Origin: Bacillus sp. USDA818B3_A
GTDB taxonomy: Bacteria > Bacillota > Bacilli > Bacillales > Cytobacillaceae
Length of the DNA: 64,000 nt
Assembly (NCBI RefSeq): GCF_009928415.1
Contig: NZ_JAABNN010000003.1
Span: 340,145-404,144 of the forward strand
Direction: 5' to 3'
A program made the position numbers and the translations under genes. Under the pieces are notes generated by a model. That model was given only the letters and a program-made list of their open reading frames with translations, did no database searches and was not told where the DNA came from. Below are positions 28,735-38,036 of the stretch, piece after piece; positions within the stretch are counted from its first letter, which is position 1, and each line of letters opens with the position of its first letter.

Positions 28735-30807
28735 CATGCTATTTTTTTCAAGATTGAATTTTTCCAGCTTATAGTAAAGGTTTCTTACCGATAAGCCTAA
28801 CGCTTTCGCTGTTAGAGTTTTATTTCCATTTAATTGTAGAAGTGTTTCCTGAATGATCTTTGCCTCATACTCCTCTACCCTCTCGGATAAAGTCCTTCCT
28901 GGGTGAAAGGAAACTTCAGAATCGACGGCTTTCCCCGATTCCTGTCCGCTATTTTTGTTTCTCAGTTCAGGAAAATGATGGATGTCGATTAACGTATCGC
29001 TATAATTCATAAAGATAATGGCCCTTCCGAGGATATTTTCCAATTCCCTTACATTACCAGGCCAATCATATACCATTAACTGTTTTAACGCTTCCTTCGT
29101 TACCCCTTCAACATTTCTTCCATAATCACGATTAATCTTCTCTATCAGCCTGCCGCATAAGGCAGGTATTTCCTCTTTCCGTTTGCGAAGGGGCGGGATT
29201 TGAATTGGCATGCGATTTAACCGATAATATAAGTCTTCCCTAAACAAACCATTGGCAATACCCTTTTCTAGGTTCACATTTGTCGCAGCAATGACCCGCA
29301 CATTTATAGTAATCGGTTTGGTACCCCCGACACGGATGATTTCACTTTCCTGAAGGACTCGTAAGAGCTTTGCCTGTGTATTGGAAGATAACTCCCCTAT
29401 CTCATCGAGAAAGATACTGCCATTATTAGCTTCCTCAAACAGTCCGCGTTTGCCGCCTCTTATCGCCCCAGAAAAGGCACCCTCTTCGTAACCAAACAAT
29501 TCACTCTCTAATAACGATTCAGAAATAGCTGCACAATTCACACGGACAAATTTATTGTATTTTCGGTCACTGGCATTATGGATGGCATGGGCAAACAATT
29601 CTTTCCCCGTGCCTGATTCGCCCCTCAGAAGTACGGTTGCCGGGGTTTTTGCTCCCAGTTTTGCCTGTTCAATCGCAATAACCATCTCCTCCGAGAGTCC
29701 GATTATATCCTCGAAGGTATACTTTGCTTCAAGGGTTCGGATGATTTGCCTGGCTCGGGTCAATTCTCTGCTTAATGATTTCATTTCTGACATATCATGT
29801 ATAACACCAACACTGCCTTTTAACTTTCCTTTGACAATAATAGGGGCGACATTGACAATTACTTCTCTTTTGTTAGGACCGACCCTCATAGGTACCCCAC
29901 GAACAGCCCTTCTTGTCTTCAGGACCTTCATATGCATACTTTCACCCTCAGAAATATCTGCTGTTGCTGGTTTTCCAATAACTTGCTCTTCTGTAAGGCC
30001 AGTAAGCCGAGTGTAGGCAGGATTAATGAGAAGTCCACGTCCGTGTTCATCAACAACGGAAATAGCGTCATCACTAGAATGGATGATGGCTTGAAGCATG
30101 GTTTGTATTTCCTTTAAATCAGTAATTTCCTCTGCTAAGTTGACCACTTCAGTAATATCTTTAAAAACCGCAAATGCACCAATCAAGGTACCATTCTCTT
30201 CAATAACAGGAATCCGGGTTGTAATAATTTTCCGTCCATTATTTAAAACCATTTCCTGATTAGATTCCGTTCTTCTTGTGTTTAGGATCATTAGCAGTCT
30301 GCTTGTAGGAATGACGTCCAATACATCCTTACCAATGACCTGATCTCTTGTGACCCCCATGATTTCTTCAGCTCTTTTATTAAAAAGAATGATTTTTCCT
30401 TGACGGTCAATAACCACCATGCCATCATTTACAGCATTAAAAATAAGATCCTGCTTATACGAATCGTTTTGAAGCTTGGAAACAAGCTCCTCCCTTTCTT
30501 CCATTAACCTGGATATTAAATAAGCAACACTGCCTGGTATTAATACCGTTTGTTTATTCTTTGCGTTTCGGATCTCTTTAAAAACTTCATTATTGCCTGT
30601 AACCTCGATAACAATATCAATGTTCTCATTTAAAAAAGGTTCCCAGCTTGTCCCTGTTCTAATTCCCTCTTTTTGCGCAAGGATGATTCCTGGTGCCTTT
30701 TCGTTTCGATCAATAACAGCATGAACATTAAGCACTTCTGATTCTTTTAATATTTTTAAGATTGCCGTTCCACCTTTACCAGCACCAACAATCATTATGT
30801 TCTGCAT
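28729..30807 (-). CDS. bkdR: Sigma-54-dependent transcriptional activator BkdR
   Basis: 692 residues, the same length as I recall for B. subtilis BkdR. Domain order: N-terminal Rossmann-like domain ([11 protein letters not shown] at 5-15), PAS domain (~120-220), second PAS domain (~240-350), AAA+ ATPase with Walker A GESGTGKE and the sigma-54 contact loop reading GAFSGA rather than the more common GAFTGA, and a C-terminal Fis-type helix-turn-helix ([19 protein letters not shown]). The adjacent -24/-12 promoter is its presumed target. The effector sensed by the Rossmann/PAS region is not evident. Confidence 0.93.
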   Translation of the reverse strand: MQNIMIVGAGKGGTAILKILKESEVLNVHAVIDRNEKAPGIILAQKEGIRTGTSWEPFLNENIDIVIEVTGNNEVFKEIRNAKNKQTVLIPGSVAYLISRLMEEREELVSKLQNDSYKQDLIFNAVNDGMVVIDRQGKIILFNKRAEEIMGVTRDQVIGKDVLDVIPTSRLLMILNTRRTESNQEMVLNNGRKIITTRIPVIEENGTLIGAFAVFKDITEVVNLAEEITDLKEIQTMLQAIIHSSDDAISVVDEHGRGLLINPAYTRLTGLTEEQVIGKPATADISEGESMHMKVLKTRRAVRGVPMRVGPNKREVIVNVAPIIVKGKLKGSVGVIHDMSEMKSLSRELTRARQIIRTLEAKYTFEDIIGLSEEMVIAIEQAKLGAKTPATVLLRGESGTGKELFAHAIHNASDRKYNKFVRVNCAAISESLLESELFGYEEGAFSGAIRGGKRGLFEEANNGSIFLDEIGELSSNTQAKLLRVLQESEIIRVGGTKPITINVRVIAATNVNLEKGIANGLFREDLYYRLNRMPIQIPPLRKRKEEIPALCGRLIEKINRDYGRNVEGVTKEALKQLMVYDWPGNVRELENILGRAIIFMNYSDTLIDIHHFPELRNKNSGQESGKAVDSEVSFHPGRTLSERVEEYEAKIIQETLLQLNGNKTLTAKALGLSVRNLYYKLEKFNLEKNSMQ

Positions 30808-30992
30808 TTATTTGTACCCCTTTGATAGTAGGAAATTTTTTTCATTATGTAAAGGAGATTCCCTGCAATTTTCTTCATTACTATTTTATAACTAAAATCC
30901 ACTCTTGACAATTTTCTTCTATGTAATCCTTTTTTTTTGAGATATAATGAAATAGAAGTATTGAATTTTTCAGTAATTGGAAGGATTTATTT

Positions 30993-31229
30993 ATGATACG
31001 AATTGTTGCCCTCATCATTTTAGTCATTCCGGGTGCATTAGCTGCATTAGGAATTAAGTTAATGCGCGATATGACATTTGGTATTCTGCAAGCTCCTTTT
31101 CCCAATTTAATCCTGCAATTTTTAGCAGGGTTGATCTTTTTTATTGGAGGCCTAGGGTTTGTCGCAGGATTCATTTTGCACAGAGATAGGAAGCGTAATA
31201 AGGTTCAAAATAAATTTAAACGGTATTAA
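30993..31229 (+). CDS. yqzF: YqzF-like small membrane protein (DUF2627)
   Basis: 78-residue protein with two hydrophobic segments (about 3-22 and 38-62) and a basic C-terminal tail. Position between bkdR and the glycerophosphodiesterase gene matches B. subtilis yqzF. Function unknown. GGAAGGAT precedes the ATG. Confidence 0.8.
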   Translation: MIRIVALIILVIPGALAALGIKLMRDMTFGILQAPFPNLILQFLAGLIFFIGGLGFVAGFILHRDRKRNKVQNKFKRY

Positions 31230-31230
31230 A

Positions 31231-31267
31231 AAAGGAGAGGACGTTCTATTCGAACTCACTCTCCTTT
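31231..31267. terminator. Bidirectional terminator
   Basis: AAAGGAGAG pairs with CTCTCCTTT; A-rich upstream and T-rich downstream. Separates convergent yqzF and the glpQ-like gene. Confidence 0.75.
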
Positions 31268-31280
31268 GTAATTTTAAGCG

Positions 31281-32009
31281 TTAAGATTTCTTTTCGTATT
31301 GTTTTCGAATGCGCAGAGCCTTAACAGGATCGTCAGTTATAATTGCCGTACAATTTATATTAAACAGACGGTGCATATCTGCATCTTTGTTTACGGTATA
31401 AGGACGGATAGCTATTCCATTATCCATTGTATTGGTTAAAATATTGTCAGACATTGCAGAATGTTTGGGATGAATTCCCTTTGCCCTAATCGACTCCGCA
31501 TAGATCCAAGGCATGTATATCCCTTCAATAAAAAGAGGAGCAGTTTCTATTTCAGGAGCCATTCTGTAACTGTATACAATGCTGTAATGATTGAAAGAGG
31601 ATAAGATAATCCGATCGGACAATCCATAAGCTCTAACAAGCTGTATTACCTTTTGTTCCATTCCTTCATAAGGGATGAGTCCATTTTTCAACTCAATATT
31701 ACAGATTAATTTGTTAGATCGCATCCATTCTAAAACTTCTGTCAGGGATGGGACCTGTTCTTTTTTTAATCCATTTTTATTAGCATTTAACTTTCTAATT
31801 TCTTTAAATGATAAATCTTTGACAAACCCACTCCCGGTAGTGGTTCGATCCACCTTTTCATCATGGATGACGACAATTTCACCATCCTTTGTTAACTGAA
31901 CATCAATTTCTATTCCATCTGAGCCAGCTTTCTCAGCTTCAATAAAAGCACCCATCGTATTTTCGGCAAATGCAGTGGAATAACCCCGATGAGCAAATAT
32001 TTGTGTCAT
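31281..32009 (-). CDS. Glycerophosphodiester phosphodiesterase, cytoplasmic type (YqiK-like)
   Basis: 242-residue GDPD-family TIM-barrel hydrolase cleaving glycerophosphodiesters to glycerol-3-phosphate. The catalytic motif HRGYSTAFAENTMGAF with metal-binding GIEIDVQLTKDGEIVVIHD is intact. No signal peptide, so it acts inside the cell. Corresponds to B. subtilis yqiK. Confidence 0.9.
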   Translation of the reverse strand: MTQIFAHRGYSTAFAENTMGAFIEAEKAGSDGIEIDVQLTKDGEIVVIHDEKVDRTTTGSGFVKDLSFKEIRKLNANKNGLKKEQVPSLTEVLEWMRSNKLICNIELKNGLIPYEGMEQKVIQLVRAYGLSDRIILSSFNHYSIVYSYRMAPEIETAPLFIEGIYMPWIYAESIRAKGIHPKHSAMSDNILTNTMDNGIAIRPYTVNKDADMHRLFNINCTAIITDDPVKALRIRKQYEKKS

Positions 32010-32045
32010 TATTTCACTTCCTAAACCTAAAATTGGAGGATTTAC

Positions 32046-32192
32046 ATGAGACCATTACAATTATCGACTGAAACTGCCCTAAAACTTTCAAAGGAATTAA
32101 ACGTACCGTTAGAACAGCTTATGCATTTACCGCAGCATATTCTCATAAAAAAACTGATGGAAATAGATAATAAAGATAATAAAGAAAAATAG
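32046..32192 (+). CDS. YycC-family small protein
   Basis: 48-residue ORF with GGAGGA eight bases before the ATG. The sequence (beginning MRPLQLSTETALKLSKELNV, then LEQLMHLPQHILIKK) closely resembles the YycC family as I remember it. Soluble and predicted helical; function unknown. A strong terminator follows. Confidence 0.72.
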   Translation: MRPLQLSTETALKLSKELNVPLEQLMHLPQHILIKKLMEIDNKDNKEK

Positions 32193-32201
32193 ACCATAAA
32201 G

Positions 32202-32230
32202 AAGCCTTCATTCACAAAGAATGAAGGCTT
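32202..32230. terminator. Bidirectional terminator between yycC-like gene and spo0A
   Basis: AAGCCTTCATTC and GAATGAAGGCTT form a perfect 12-bp stem with loop ACAAA, followed by T-rich sequence. Confidence 0.9.
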
Positions 32231-32250
32231 TTATTTATTTCTTATTCATT

Positions 32251-33042
32251 TCATGAAGCTTTATGTTCAAGACGTAATTTATCGGCTACCATTGCAATAA
32301 ACTCACTATTTGTAGGTTTCGCTTTCGACATACTTACTGTATAACCGAATAAAGAGGAAATGGAATCAATGTTTCCACGGCTCCAAGCGACTTCAATCGC
32401 ATGACGAATCGCTCTCTCGACACGACTTGCCGTAGTATTATATTTTTTGGCAATATCCGGATAAAGAACCTTGGTGATGGAGCCTAAAAGTTCAATATCG
32501 TTATAAACCATTGAAATGGCTTCACGTAAATATAAATACCCTTTGATATGAGCAGGTACGCCAATTTCGTGAATGATACTAGTAATACTCGCATCAAGAT
32601 TTTTTGGCTTTTGCTCCGATTGCGAACGATAGGTCACCATTGGAGCCTTTCTTGTAAAGGAATTGGTATTACCGCTTACTTGCCTAATGTGATTACCTAG
32701 ATTTTCCATATCAAAAGGTTTTAAAATAAAGTAGGAAGCACCCAGCTCAACTGCCTTTTTCGTTACATCTTCTTGTCCAAAAGCAGTAAGCATAATGACG
32801 TTAGGGATCGTTCCTTTTTTAACATCACGTAAACGCTCTAAAACGGCTAATCCATCAAGGTGGGGCATAATAATATCCAGTACAAGTACATCAGGATCTA
32901 CTGTAGAAAGCATGTCTAAACATTCTTGACCGTTATGAGCAATACCAACGACTTCCATATCTTCTTGGGAAGAGATATAGTCCTCTAATAATCCAACTAA
33001 CTCCCTATTATCATCAACAACACATACCTTTATTTTTTTCAA
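32251..33042 (-). CDS. spo0A: Sporulation master response regulator Spo0A
   Basis: 263 residues from TTG at 33042, chosen over upstream ATGs because GGGAGG lies eight bases before it and the N-terminus ([15 protein letters not shown]) matches the family. The receiver domain has the acidic pocket DDN, phospho-acceptor Asp in [15 protein letters not shown] and Lys in ILKPFD. The C-terminal DNA-binding domain includes [29 protein letters not shown], the recognition helix. Controlled by sigma-H and by Spo0A itself (see sites upstream). Confidence 0.96.
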   Translation of the reverse strand: MKKIKVCVVDDNRELVGLLEDYISSQEDMEVVGIAHNGQECLDMLSTVDPDVLVLDIIMPHLDGLAVLERLRDVKKGTIPNVIMLTAFGQEDVTKKAVELGASYFILKPFDMENLGNHIRQVSGNTNSFTRKAPMVTYRSQSEQKPKNLDASITSIIHEIGVPAHIKGYLYLREAISMVYNDIELLGSITKVLYPDIAKKYNTTASRVERAIRHAIEVAWSRGNIDSISSLFGYTVSMSKAKPTNSEFIAMVADKLRLEHKAS

Positions 33043-33133
33043 TTCCAGTTCCTCCCTCATTACAAATACGATCTCTATTTTCAAACGCACATTACAATCA
33101 TTTATTTTCTCTTAATTCTATTCTAAATTAGAA

Positions 33134-33160
33134 ATTCGACAATGCAACTAAAATTCCTTT
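33134..33160 (-). promoter_or_regulatory. Sigma-H promoter of spo0A
   Basis: Minus strand AAAGGAATT (33152-33160), 11-base spacer, GTCGAAT (33134-33140) fits the sigma-H pattern RnAGGAWWW-n11/12-RnnGAAT. The start site would lie ~85 bases before the TTG. Confidence 0.8.
33135..33141 (-). promoter_or_regulatory. 0A box overlapping the sigma-H -10
   Basis: Exact TGTCGAA on the minus strand. A second exact copy on the plus strand is at 33265-33271, and a 6/7 match (AGTCGAA, minus) at 33224-33230. This arrangement suggests Spo0A autoregulation. Confidence 0.7.
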
Positions 33161-33264
33161 GATTTTTTTATTATTTGTTAAAATAGTGATAAAATCTTAT
33201 CTTTTCTTTGTTTTACTTACTTTTTCGACTCATATCGCATATTTTCCATAATATAACTGCCTTT

Positions 33265-33271
33265 TGTCGAA
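33265..33271 (+). promoter_or_regulatory. 0A box, distal
   Basis: Exact TGTCGAA, ~105 bases upstream of the sigma-H -35; spacing allows it to act as an upstream control site for spo0A. Confidence 0.55.
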
Positions 33272-33290
33272 TAATCTGTTTTAAAAAAAG

Positions 33291-33322
33291 AAGCAAAATA
33301 GGCATTATCACCTACTTTGCTT
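33291..33322 (-). terminator. Terminator after spoIVB
   Basis: Read on the minus strand, AAGCAAAGTAGG pairs with CCTATTTTGCTT (one mismatch) and is followed by CTTTTTTT. Confidence 0.85.
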
Positions 33323-33335
33323 AGGTTTGACAAGA

Positions 33336-34625
33336 TCAGCTTGCTTTTTCTTTCGGTGTTTCATATATATTAATTCCAGCTTCATTTAGCATCCACTCAA
33401 TATGAACTCCATAGCCTGATGTAGGATCATTAACAAAAACATGAGTCACAGCCCCGACAAGCTTACCTTTTTGGATAATCGGACTTCCACTCATCCCTTG
33501 TACAATGCCTCCTGTTTTCTCAAGCAATTTTGGATCAGTTACTTTAATAACCATGCCTTTTGTTGCTGGAAACTTTTGCGGAATTGTACTAACGATTTCT
33601 ATATCAAATTCTTCCACTCGATCATCATTTACTACTGTTAAAATTTTTGCTGGTCCTTCTTTAACCTGATGTGATAAAGCAATAGGAAGCGGTTTGTCCA
33701 ATACTCCATTCTTTAAATCTCTATTCAATTCTCCAAAAATTCCAAACGGGCTGTTCTTTTGAATATTTCCAACTATTTCATGATCAGAAGAAAAGCGAGC
33801 CAGCTTTTCACCTGGATCTCCATTACTTCCTTTTTCAATCGAGGTGACAGTAGATCGGACAATTTGACCATCCTCCACAACGATTGGTTTTTTTGTATCC
33901 ATGTCTGATATTACATGCCCAAGGGCACCATATTTTTTAGATTGTGGGTGAACAAACGTCATAGTTCCGATTCCTGCTGCAGAATCTCTAATATATAACC
34001 CGAGCTTATAGGCATTTTCCCCTTTATCTTTTAAAGGAGTCAATTTGGTGGTGAATTTTCCACTTTCTCTGCTTACAACTAAATTGAGGGGTTTTCCATC
34101 TTGTCCGGCAGACTGGACGAACGGGGCCACGTCTGTCATTTTTTCTATCTTACTTCCATTGATTTCTGTAATAATATCTCCAACTTTAATTCCTGCAATT
34201 TCACCTGGAGATTTTTTACCGGTTGAAGTGTTTATTAAGTGGTGACCAACCACTAATACTCCAACTGTGTTTAATTTTACGCCAATTGATTGTCCGCCTG
34301 GTAAAACACGGAAATCTTTTAAGACATGTACATCGACCTTTTTAATTGGTATTCCTGCATACTCTAGAAGCATTTCATTTTTGCCGTGTTCATTTGCGTT
34401 AACAGATACCGACTTTTTTTCCTGATTAAGTGTGATCGTTGAATTGTGAGAAGCTAAGGCGGCTGTTACCGGAGCAGCCTTTTGGAACGTATAATCCTGT
34501 CCTTCAAATACAGTTATTGACTTGGGTATTGCAAGAAACTGCTGTATAGGCTGAAAAAAAATTAGGCTAATTAATGAAACAAGGAGAATTCCACCAATGA
34601 TCTTTCTGATTATTTCTAACTTCAA
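33336..34625 (-). CDS. spoIVB: SpoIVB signalling protease (S55 family)
   Basis: Forespore-secreted serine protease that triggers pro-sigma-K processing. About 429 residues: N-terminal membrane anchor/signal (about 8-28), a PDZ domain ([13 protein letters not shown] onward), and the C-terminal S55 domain with the catalytic serine in GMSGSPIIQ. The start is uncertain: TTG at 34625 with GAGGAG ten bases upstream, or GTG at 34634, which is too close to the ribosome site. Position next to spo0A and recN is canonical. Confidence 0.93.
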   Translation of the reverse strand: MKLEIIRKIIGGILLVSLISLIFFQPIQQFLAIPKSITVFEGQDYTFQKAAPVTAALASHNSTITLNQEKKSVSVNANEHGKNEMLLEYAGIPIKKVDVHVLKDFRVLPGGQSIGVKLNTVGVLVVGHHLINTSTGKKSPGEIAGIKVGDIITEINGSKIEKMTDVAPFVQSAGQDGKPLNLVVSRESGKFTTKLTPLKDKGENAYKLGLYIRDSAAGIGTMTFVHPQSKKYGALGHVISDMDTKKPIVVEDGQIVRSTVTSIEKGSNGDPGEKLARFSSDHEIVGNIQKNSPFGIFGELNRDLKNGVLDKPLPIALSHQVKEGPAKILTVVNDDRVEEFDIEIVSTIPQKFPATKGMVIKVTDPKLLEKTGGIVQGMSGSPIIQKGKLVGAVTHVFVNDPTSGYGVHIEWMLNEAGINIYETPKEKAS

Positions 34626-34680
34626 ATCCTTCACTCTCCTCGCTTCTTTTCACTGCACTTATAAAAATGGCTACATCTAT

Positions 34681-34710
34681 AATTTTGCCTCCTTGACAAG
34701 ACTTTATAAC
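34681..34710 (-). promoter_or_regulatory. Candidate forespore (sigma-F/G) promoter of spoIVB
   Basis: Minus strand GTTATA (34705-34710), 15 bases, then GGCAAAATT (34681-34689), which fits the GGNRANANT-like -10. It lies ~55 bases upstream of the gene. The -35 is only a partial match. Confidence 0.4.
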
Positions 34711-34724
34711 TTCGTTCAACATAA

Positions 34725-34751
34725 AAAAGCTACCCAATTTGGATAGCTTTT
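34725..34751 (-). terminator. Terminator after recN
   Basis: AAAAGCTA pairs with TAGCTTTT around a short loop; its right edge touches the recN stop codon. Confidence 0.75.
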
Positions 34752-36439
34752 CATTTTAACTTATTTTTGCCAGCTAATTGTAGTAATTCTTCCGCATGTT
34801 TCTTTGTTAAGTCGGTAATCTCTGTCCCAGAGATCATACGGCCAATTTCCTTAATTTTTTCTGCAGTCTTCAAAGGAGTAACGGAAGTTTTCGTGCGCCC
34901 GCCCTTAATGATCTTTGCAATAAATAAATGTGTATCAGCCATAGCTGCCACTTGAGGTAAATGGGAAATACAAAGTACTTGTGAACCTGACGCAACTTTG
35001 TAAATTTTTTCAGCAATGGATTGGGCAACTCTTCCACTAACTCCAGTATCGACTTCATCAAAGATAATCGAAGTTACGCCTTGATGTTTTGAGAAAATAC
35101 TCTTCAATGCAAGCATAATTCGTGATAATTCCCCCCCTGAAGCTACCTTTGATAACGGTTTTAATGGTTCTCCAGGGTTAGTTGAAATATAGAACTCGAT
35201 ATGATCGACACCATTTTTTGCAAAATGATGCTGTTCAGCTTCGAAACGAATTTCAAAAATAGTTTTCTCCATATATAACTCTTTTAATTCTTTATGAATT
35301 AATTTTGTCAGCTTTTCTGCCCACTTCTGCCGCAGTTCTGTTAATTGCTTTGCTTCGAGTTCTAGGTCTTTTTTGATGGACGCTAATTCACTCTCTAACT
35401 CGCCAATATGGGTTTCTTTATTCTGAAGCGTTTCAATTTCTTCTTCAATCTTAGCAGCATATTCTAAAATTTCCGCCATTGTTTTCCCATACTTCCGTTT
35501 AAGCTGATTGATCTCATTTAAGCGGCTTTCAATTTCATTTAATCTTCGTGGGTCATATTCTAGAACATCTAATTCATTCCTTAATGAATGTGCTGCATCC
35601 TCTAATTGGTAAAAACTATTAGAAACCGAGTCGGACAACTCTTTATAGCTTGAATCAAGCGCAGCAGCGTCCTCAAGGCAGCCCATCACCATGCCAATCC
35701 AATCGAGTCCCTTTTGTTCACCTTTTAAAGCATTATAACCGGTCTGGATGGCTTCAAATACTTTTTCAAAATTACCTAATCTTCTCTTTTCCTCAAGCAG
35801 CTCTTCATCTTCATTCGGCTTTAAGTTTGCCTTTTGAATTTCATCTAATTGAAATTGAATTAAGTCCAAGCGGTGAGCAGTCTGCTGATCATTTTCACTT
35901 AATGATTTAAGCTTACCAAGGGTATTCTCGTAGCGGCGGAATATCTGTGAATATTCATTCTGGGCAGGATAAATTTCCTCTGCACCAAATTGATCGAGTA
36001 AGGGCAGATGTCTAGTTTCGTCCATTAATTCTTGATGTTCATGCTGACCATGAATATCAACCAGTGTGGATCCGATTTCCCTTAGGGTGGAAATGGTCAC
36101 AAGTTTGCCATTTATCCGGCAAACACTTTTTCCAGTCCGGGCTATATCACGTCTTAATATAACCATTCCCTCTTCAATTTCAATTCCAAATTCATATGCT
36201 TTTAAAATAACAGGATGGTTAGAATCATCAATTTGGAACAAGCCTTCAATGACGGCCTTCTCTTCTCCATGACGGACAAATTCTGCCGATCCCCTGCCTC
36301 CAACTAATAAATGGATAGCATCAATGATGATCGATTTACCTGCACCTGTTTCCCCTGTGAGGACAGTCAACCCCTTTTCAAATGAGATCGATAAGTCCTC
36401 AATGATCGCAAAGTTTTTAATTGATAGTTCTGCTAACAA
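34751..36439 (-). CDS. recN: DNA repair protein RecN
   Basis: 562-residue SMC-like ATPase acting early in double-strand-break repair. N-terminal Walker A GETGAGKS, a central coiled coil (Glu/Lys/Leu-rich, ~150-400), the ABC signature VASGGELSRIMLA and Walker B IIFDEVDTGVSG are present. Starts at TTG 36439 (GGGGGAG seven bases upstream), which yields the typical LLAELSIKNFAII N-terminus. Lies 16 bases after argR, as in B. subtilis. Confidence 0.95.
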   Translation of the reverse strand: MLAELSIKNFAIIEDLSISFEKGLTVLTGETGAGKSIIIDAIHLLVGGRGSAEFVRHGEEKAVIEGLFQIDDSNHPVILKAYEFGIEIEEGMVILRRDIARTGKSVCRINGKLVTISTLREIGSTLVDIHGQHEHQELMDETRHLPLLDQFGAEEIYPAQNEYSQIFRRYENTLGKLKSLSENDQQTAHRLDLIQFQLDEIQKANLKPNEDEELLEEKRRLGNFEKVFEAIQTGYNALKGEQKGLDWIGMVMGCLEDAAALDSSYKELSDSVSNSFYQLEDAAHSLRNELDVLEYDPRRLNEIESRLNEINQLKRKYGKTMAEILEYAAKIEEEIETLQNKETHIGELESELASIKKDLELEAKQLTELRQKWAEKLTKLIHKELKELYMEKTIFEIRFEAEQHHFAKNGVDHIEFYISTNPGEPLKPLSKVASGGELSRIMLALKSIFSKHQGVTSIIFDEVDTGVSGRVAQSIAEKIYKVASGSQVLCISHLPQVAAMADTHLFIAKIIKGGRTKTSVTPLKTAEKIKEIGRMISGTEITDLTKKHAEELLQLAGKNKLK

Positions 36440-36455
36440 AGAACTCTCCCCCAAT

Positions 36456-36905
36456 TTAAAGCATGTCAAGGAACCTATTTGTAATGACCTCTGTATCCTC
36501 CGGTGTTCGACAAATAATTAACATTGTATCATCACCACATATGGTTCCTAAAATTTCATCCCAGTCAAGATTGTCGATGAGTGCACCTATTGCCATGGCA
36601 TTCCCCGGCAAACATTTCATGACAAGTAAATGCCCTGCCGAATCAATTCTGACAAAAGCGTCAATAAGCGATCTTTTTAGTTTTTGCAACGGGTTGAATC
36701 GCTGATCAGCCGGCAAACTGTATTTATAACGGCCATCTGTTAATGGGACCTTCACTAAGTGTAATTCTTTAATATCCCTTGATACTGTCGCCTGCGTGAC
36801 ATTATAACCTTGATTCTTTAATTCATCGACTAATTCATCTTGGGTTTCAATATCATTGCTTGCAATTATTTCTCTTATTTTAATATGGCGTTGGCCTTTA
36901 TTCAT
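36456..36905 (-). CDS. argR: Arginine repressor/activator ArgR (AhrC)
   Basis: 149 residues, identical in length to AhrC. N-terminal winged helix-turn-helix ([28 protein letters not shown]) and a C-terminal hexamerisation/arginine-binding domain ([29 protein letters not shown]). ATG at 36905 with AGGTG upstream; a GTG nine bases earlier is less likely. It is the expected regulator for the ARG-box-like site before artP in this window. Confidence 0.95.
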   Translation of the reverse strand: MNKGQRHIKIREIIASNDIETQDELVDELKNQGYNVTQATVSRDIKELHLVKVPLTDGRYKYSLPADQRFNPLQKLKRSLIDAFVRIDSAGHLLVMKCLPGNAMAIGALIDNLDWDEILGTICGDDTMLIICRTPEDTEVITNRFLDML

Positions 36906-37017
36906 CTTTTTCACCTCGTAATAAAAGGAACATCAGAAAATTTGTCCAAGTATCCTATATACCAATATGTTAGCCCATTTCTTAGTGAATGTACATTTTT
37001 TTAATAAAAATACACCC

Positions 37018-37138
37018 AAAAGCGGAAGCGCCTTGATTAGGGGCGACAGGCATAAGACAAGCCGGCGAGAAGGCTTGTACTTTAGCCTTCTTGACGGATT
37101 GGCTTATGACCCCGAGCCCCTAGGCGCTGAAGCTGGAC
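37018..37138 (+). repeat. Dispersed ~120-base structured repeat, copy B
   Basis: Begins AAAAGCGGAAGCGCC and ends GCTGAAGCTGGAC like copy A at 4107-4226. Helices: TAGGGGC (37038-37044) with GCCCCTA (37116-37122), CATAAG (37051-37056) with CTTATG (37103-37108), AGAAGGCT (37068-37075) with AGCCTTCT (37084-37091). The bases differ from copy A but pairing is kept. Lies between tlyA and argR. Confidence 0.8.
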
Positions 37139-37199
37139 GGATAAAACTGTGTATAATGTATTCACATTTAATTTAATTATAAAAGGATAGGCTTTTGGC

Positions 37200-38036
37200 C
37201 TACCCTTCTTCACTCTTTGTATGAAATTCCTGATGGGATTTCTCCACAACTTCAGCAGGCTGAAATTGCAGTTGATTGATCCCATGTTCCCGTTCACCTT
37301 CCCATTTAAGGTGAAGTAAAAATTCAATATTTCCATCCCCACCCGTAATAGGAGAATAGGATAGATCCTTCACTGTATAACCTTCCTTTAGAGCAAAATT
37401 AATGATTTTATCTAGTACCTGCAAATGGACTTTTTTATCCCTGACGATACCTTTTTTGCCAACTTGCTCGCGCCCCGCTTCAAATTGAGGTTTTACCAGT
37501 GAAACGATATCACTTCCTGGGATTAAAAGAGTCTTTAATACAGGCAAGATTAAAGTTAAAGAGATGAATGAAACATCGATGGTCGCGAAGCTTGGCATTT
37601 CACCACTTAAATCTGCAGGTGTAACATAGCGGAAATTCGTTCTTTCCATTACGACTACCCGCTCATCTTGGCGCAGCTTCCAGGCCAGCTGGTTGTAACC
37701 AACATCGAGTGCATATGACATCTTGGCTCCATTTTGCAGGGCACAATCTGTAAAACCACCTGTCGATGCACCGATATCTAATAGCACCTTGGCTGTCACA
37801 TCCACATCAAAGACCTTTAAAGCCTTCTCCAGCTTTAAGCCTCCCCTGCTTACATATGGCAGGACATTCCCCTTTATATTCAATGGGATATCAACTTTCA
37901 CTTTTTCGCCAGGTTTATCCAACCGTTCTTCATTTGTATAAACTAAGCCTGCCATAATTGCTCTCTTTGCTTTTTCTCGTGTCTCAATTAGTCCTCTTTC
38001 CACTAATAATACATCTAATCGTTCTTTATTTTTCAT
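37200..38036 (-). CDS. yqxC: TlyA-family rRNA 2'-O-methyltransferase (YqxC)
   Basis: 278 residues. An N-terminal S4 RNA-binding domain ([29 protein letters not shown]) is followed by an FtsJ-type SAM methyltransferase domain ([29 protein letters not shown]). Such proteins methylate ribose in 16S/23S rRNA; some are called hemolysin-like for historical reasons. Overlaps dxs by 11 bases. Actual target in this organism not shown. Confidence 0.9.
   Translation of the reverse strand: MKNKERLDVLLVERGLIETREKAKRAIMAGLVYTNEERLDKPGEKVKVDIPLNIKGNVLPYVSRGGLKLEKALKVFDVDVTAKVLLDIGASTGGFTDCALQNGAKMSYALDVGYNQLAWKLRQDERVVVMERTNFRYVTPADLSGEMPSFATIDVSFISLTLILPVLKTLLIPGSDIVSLVKPQFEAGREQVGKKGIVRDKKVHLQVLDKIINFALKEGYTVKDLSYSPITGGDGNIEFLLHLKWEGEREHGINQLQFQPAEVVEKSHQEFHTKSEEG

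Noticed and set aside
30881..31174. 97-codon minus-strand open frame opposite yqzF
   Set aside because: It is the antisense shadow of yqzF, which has a ribosome site and synteny support.
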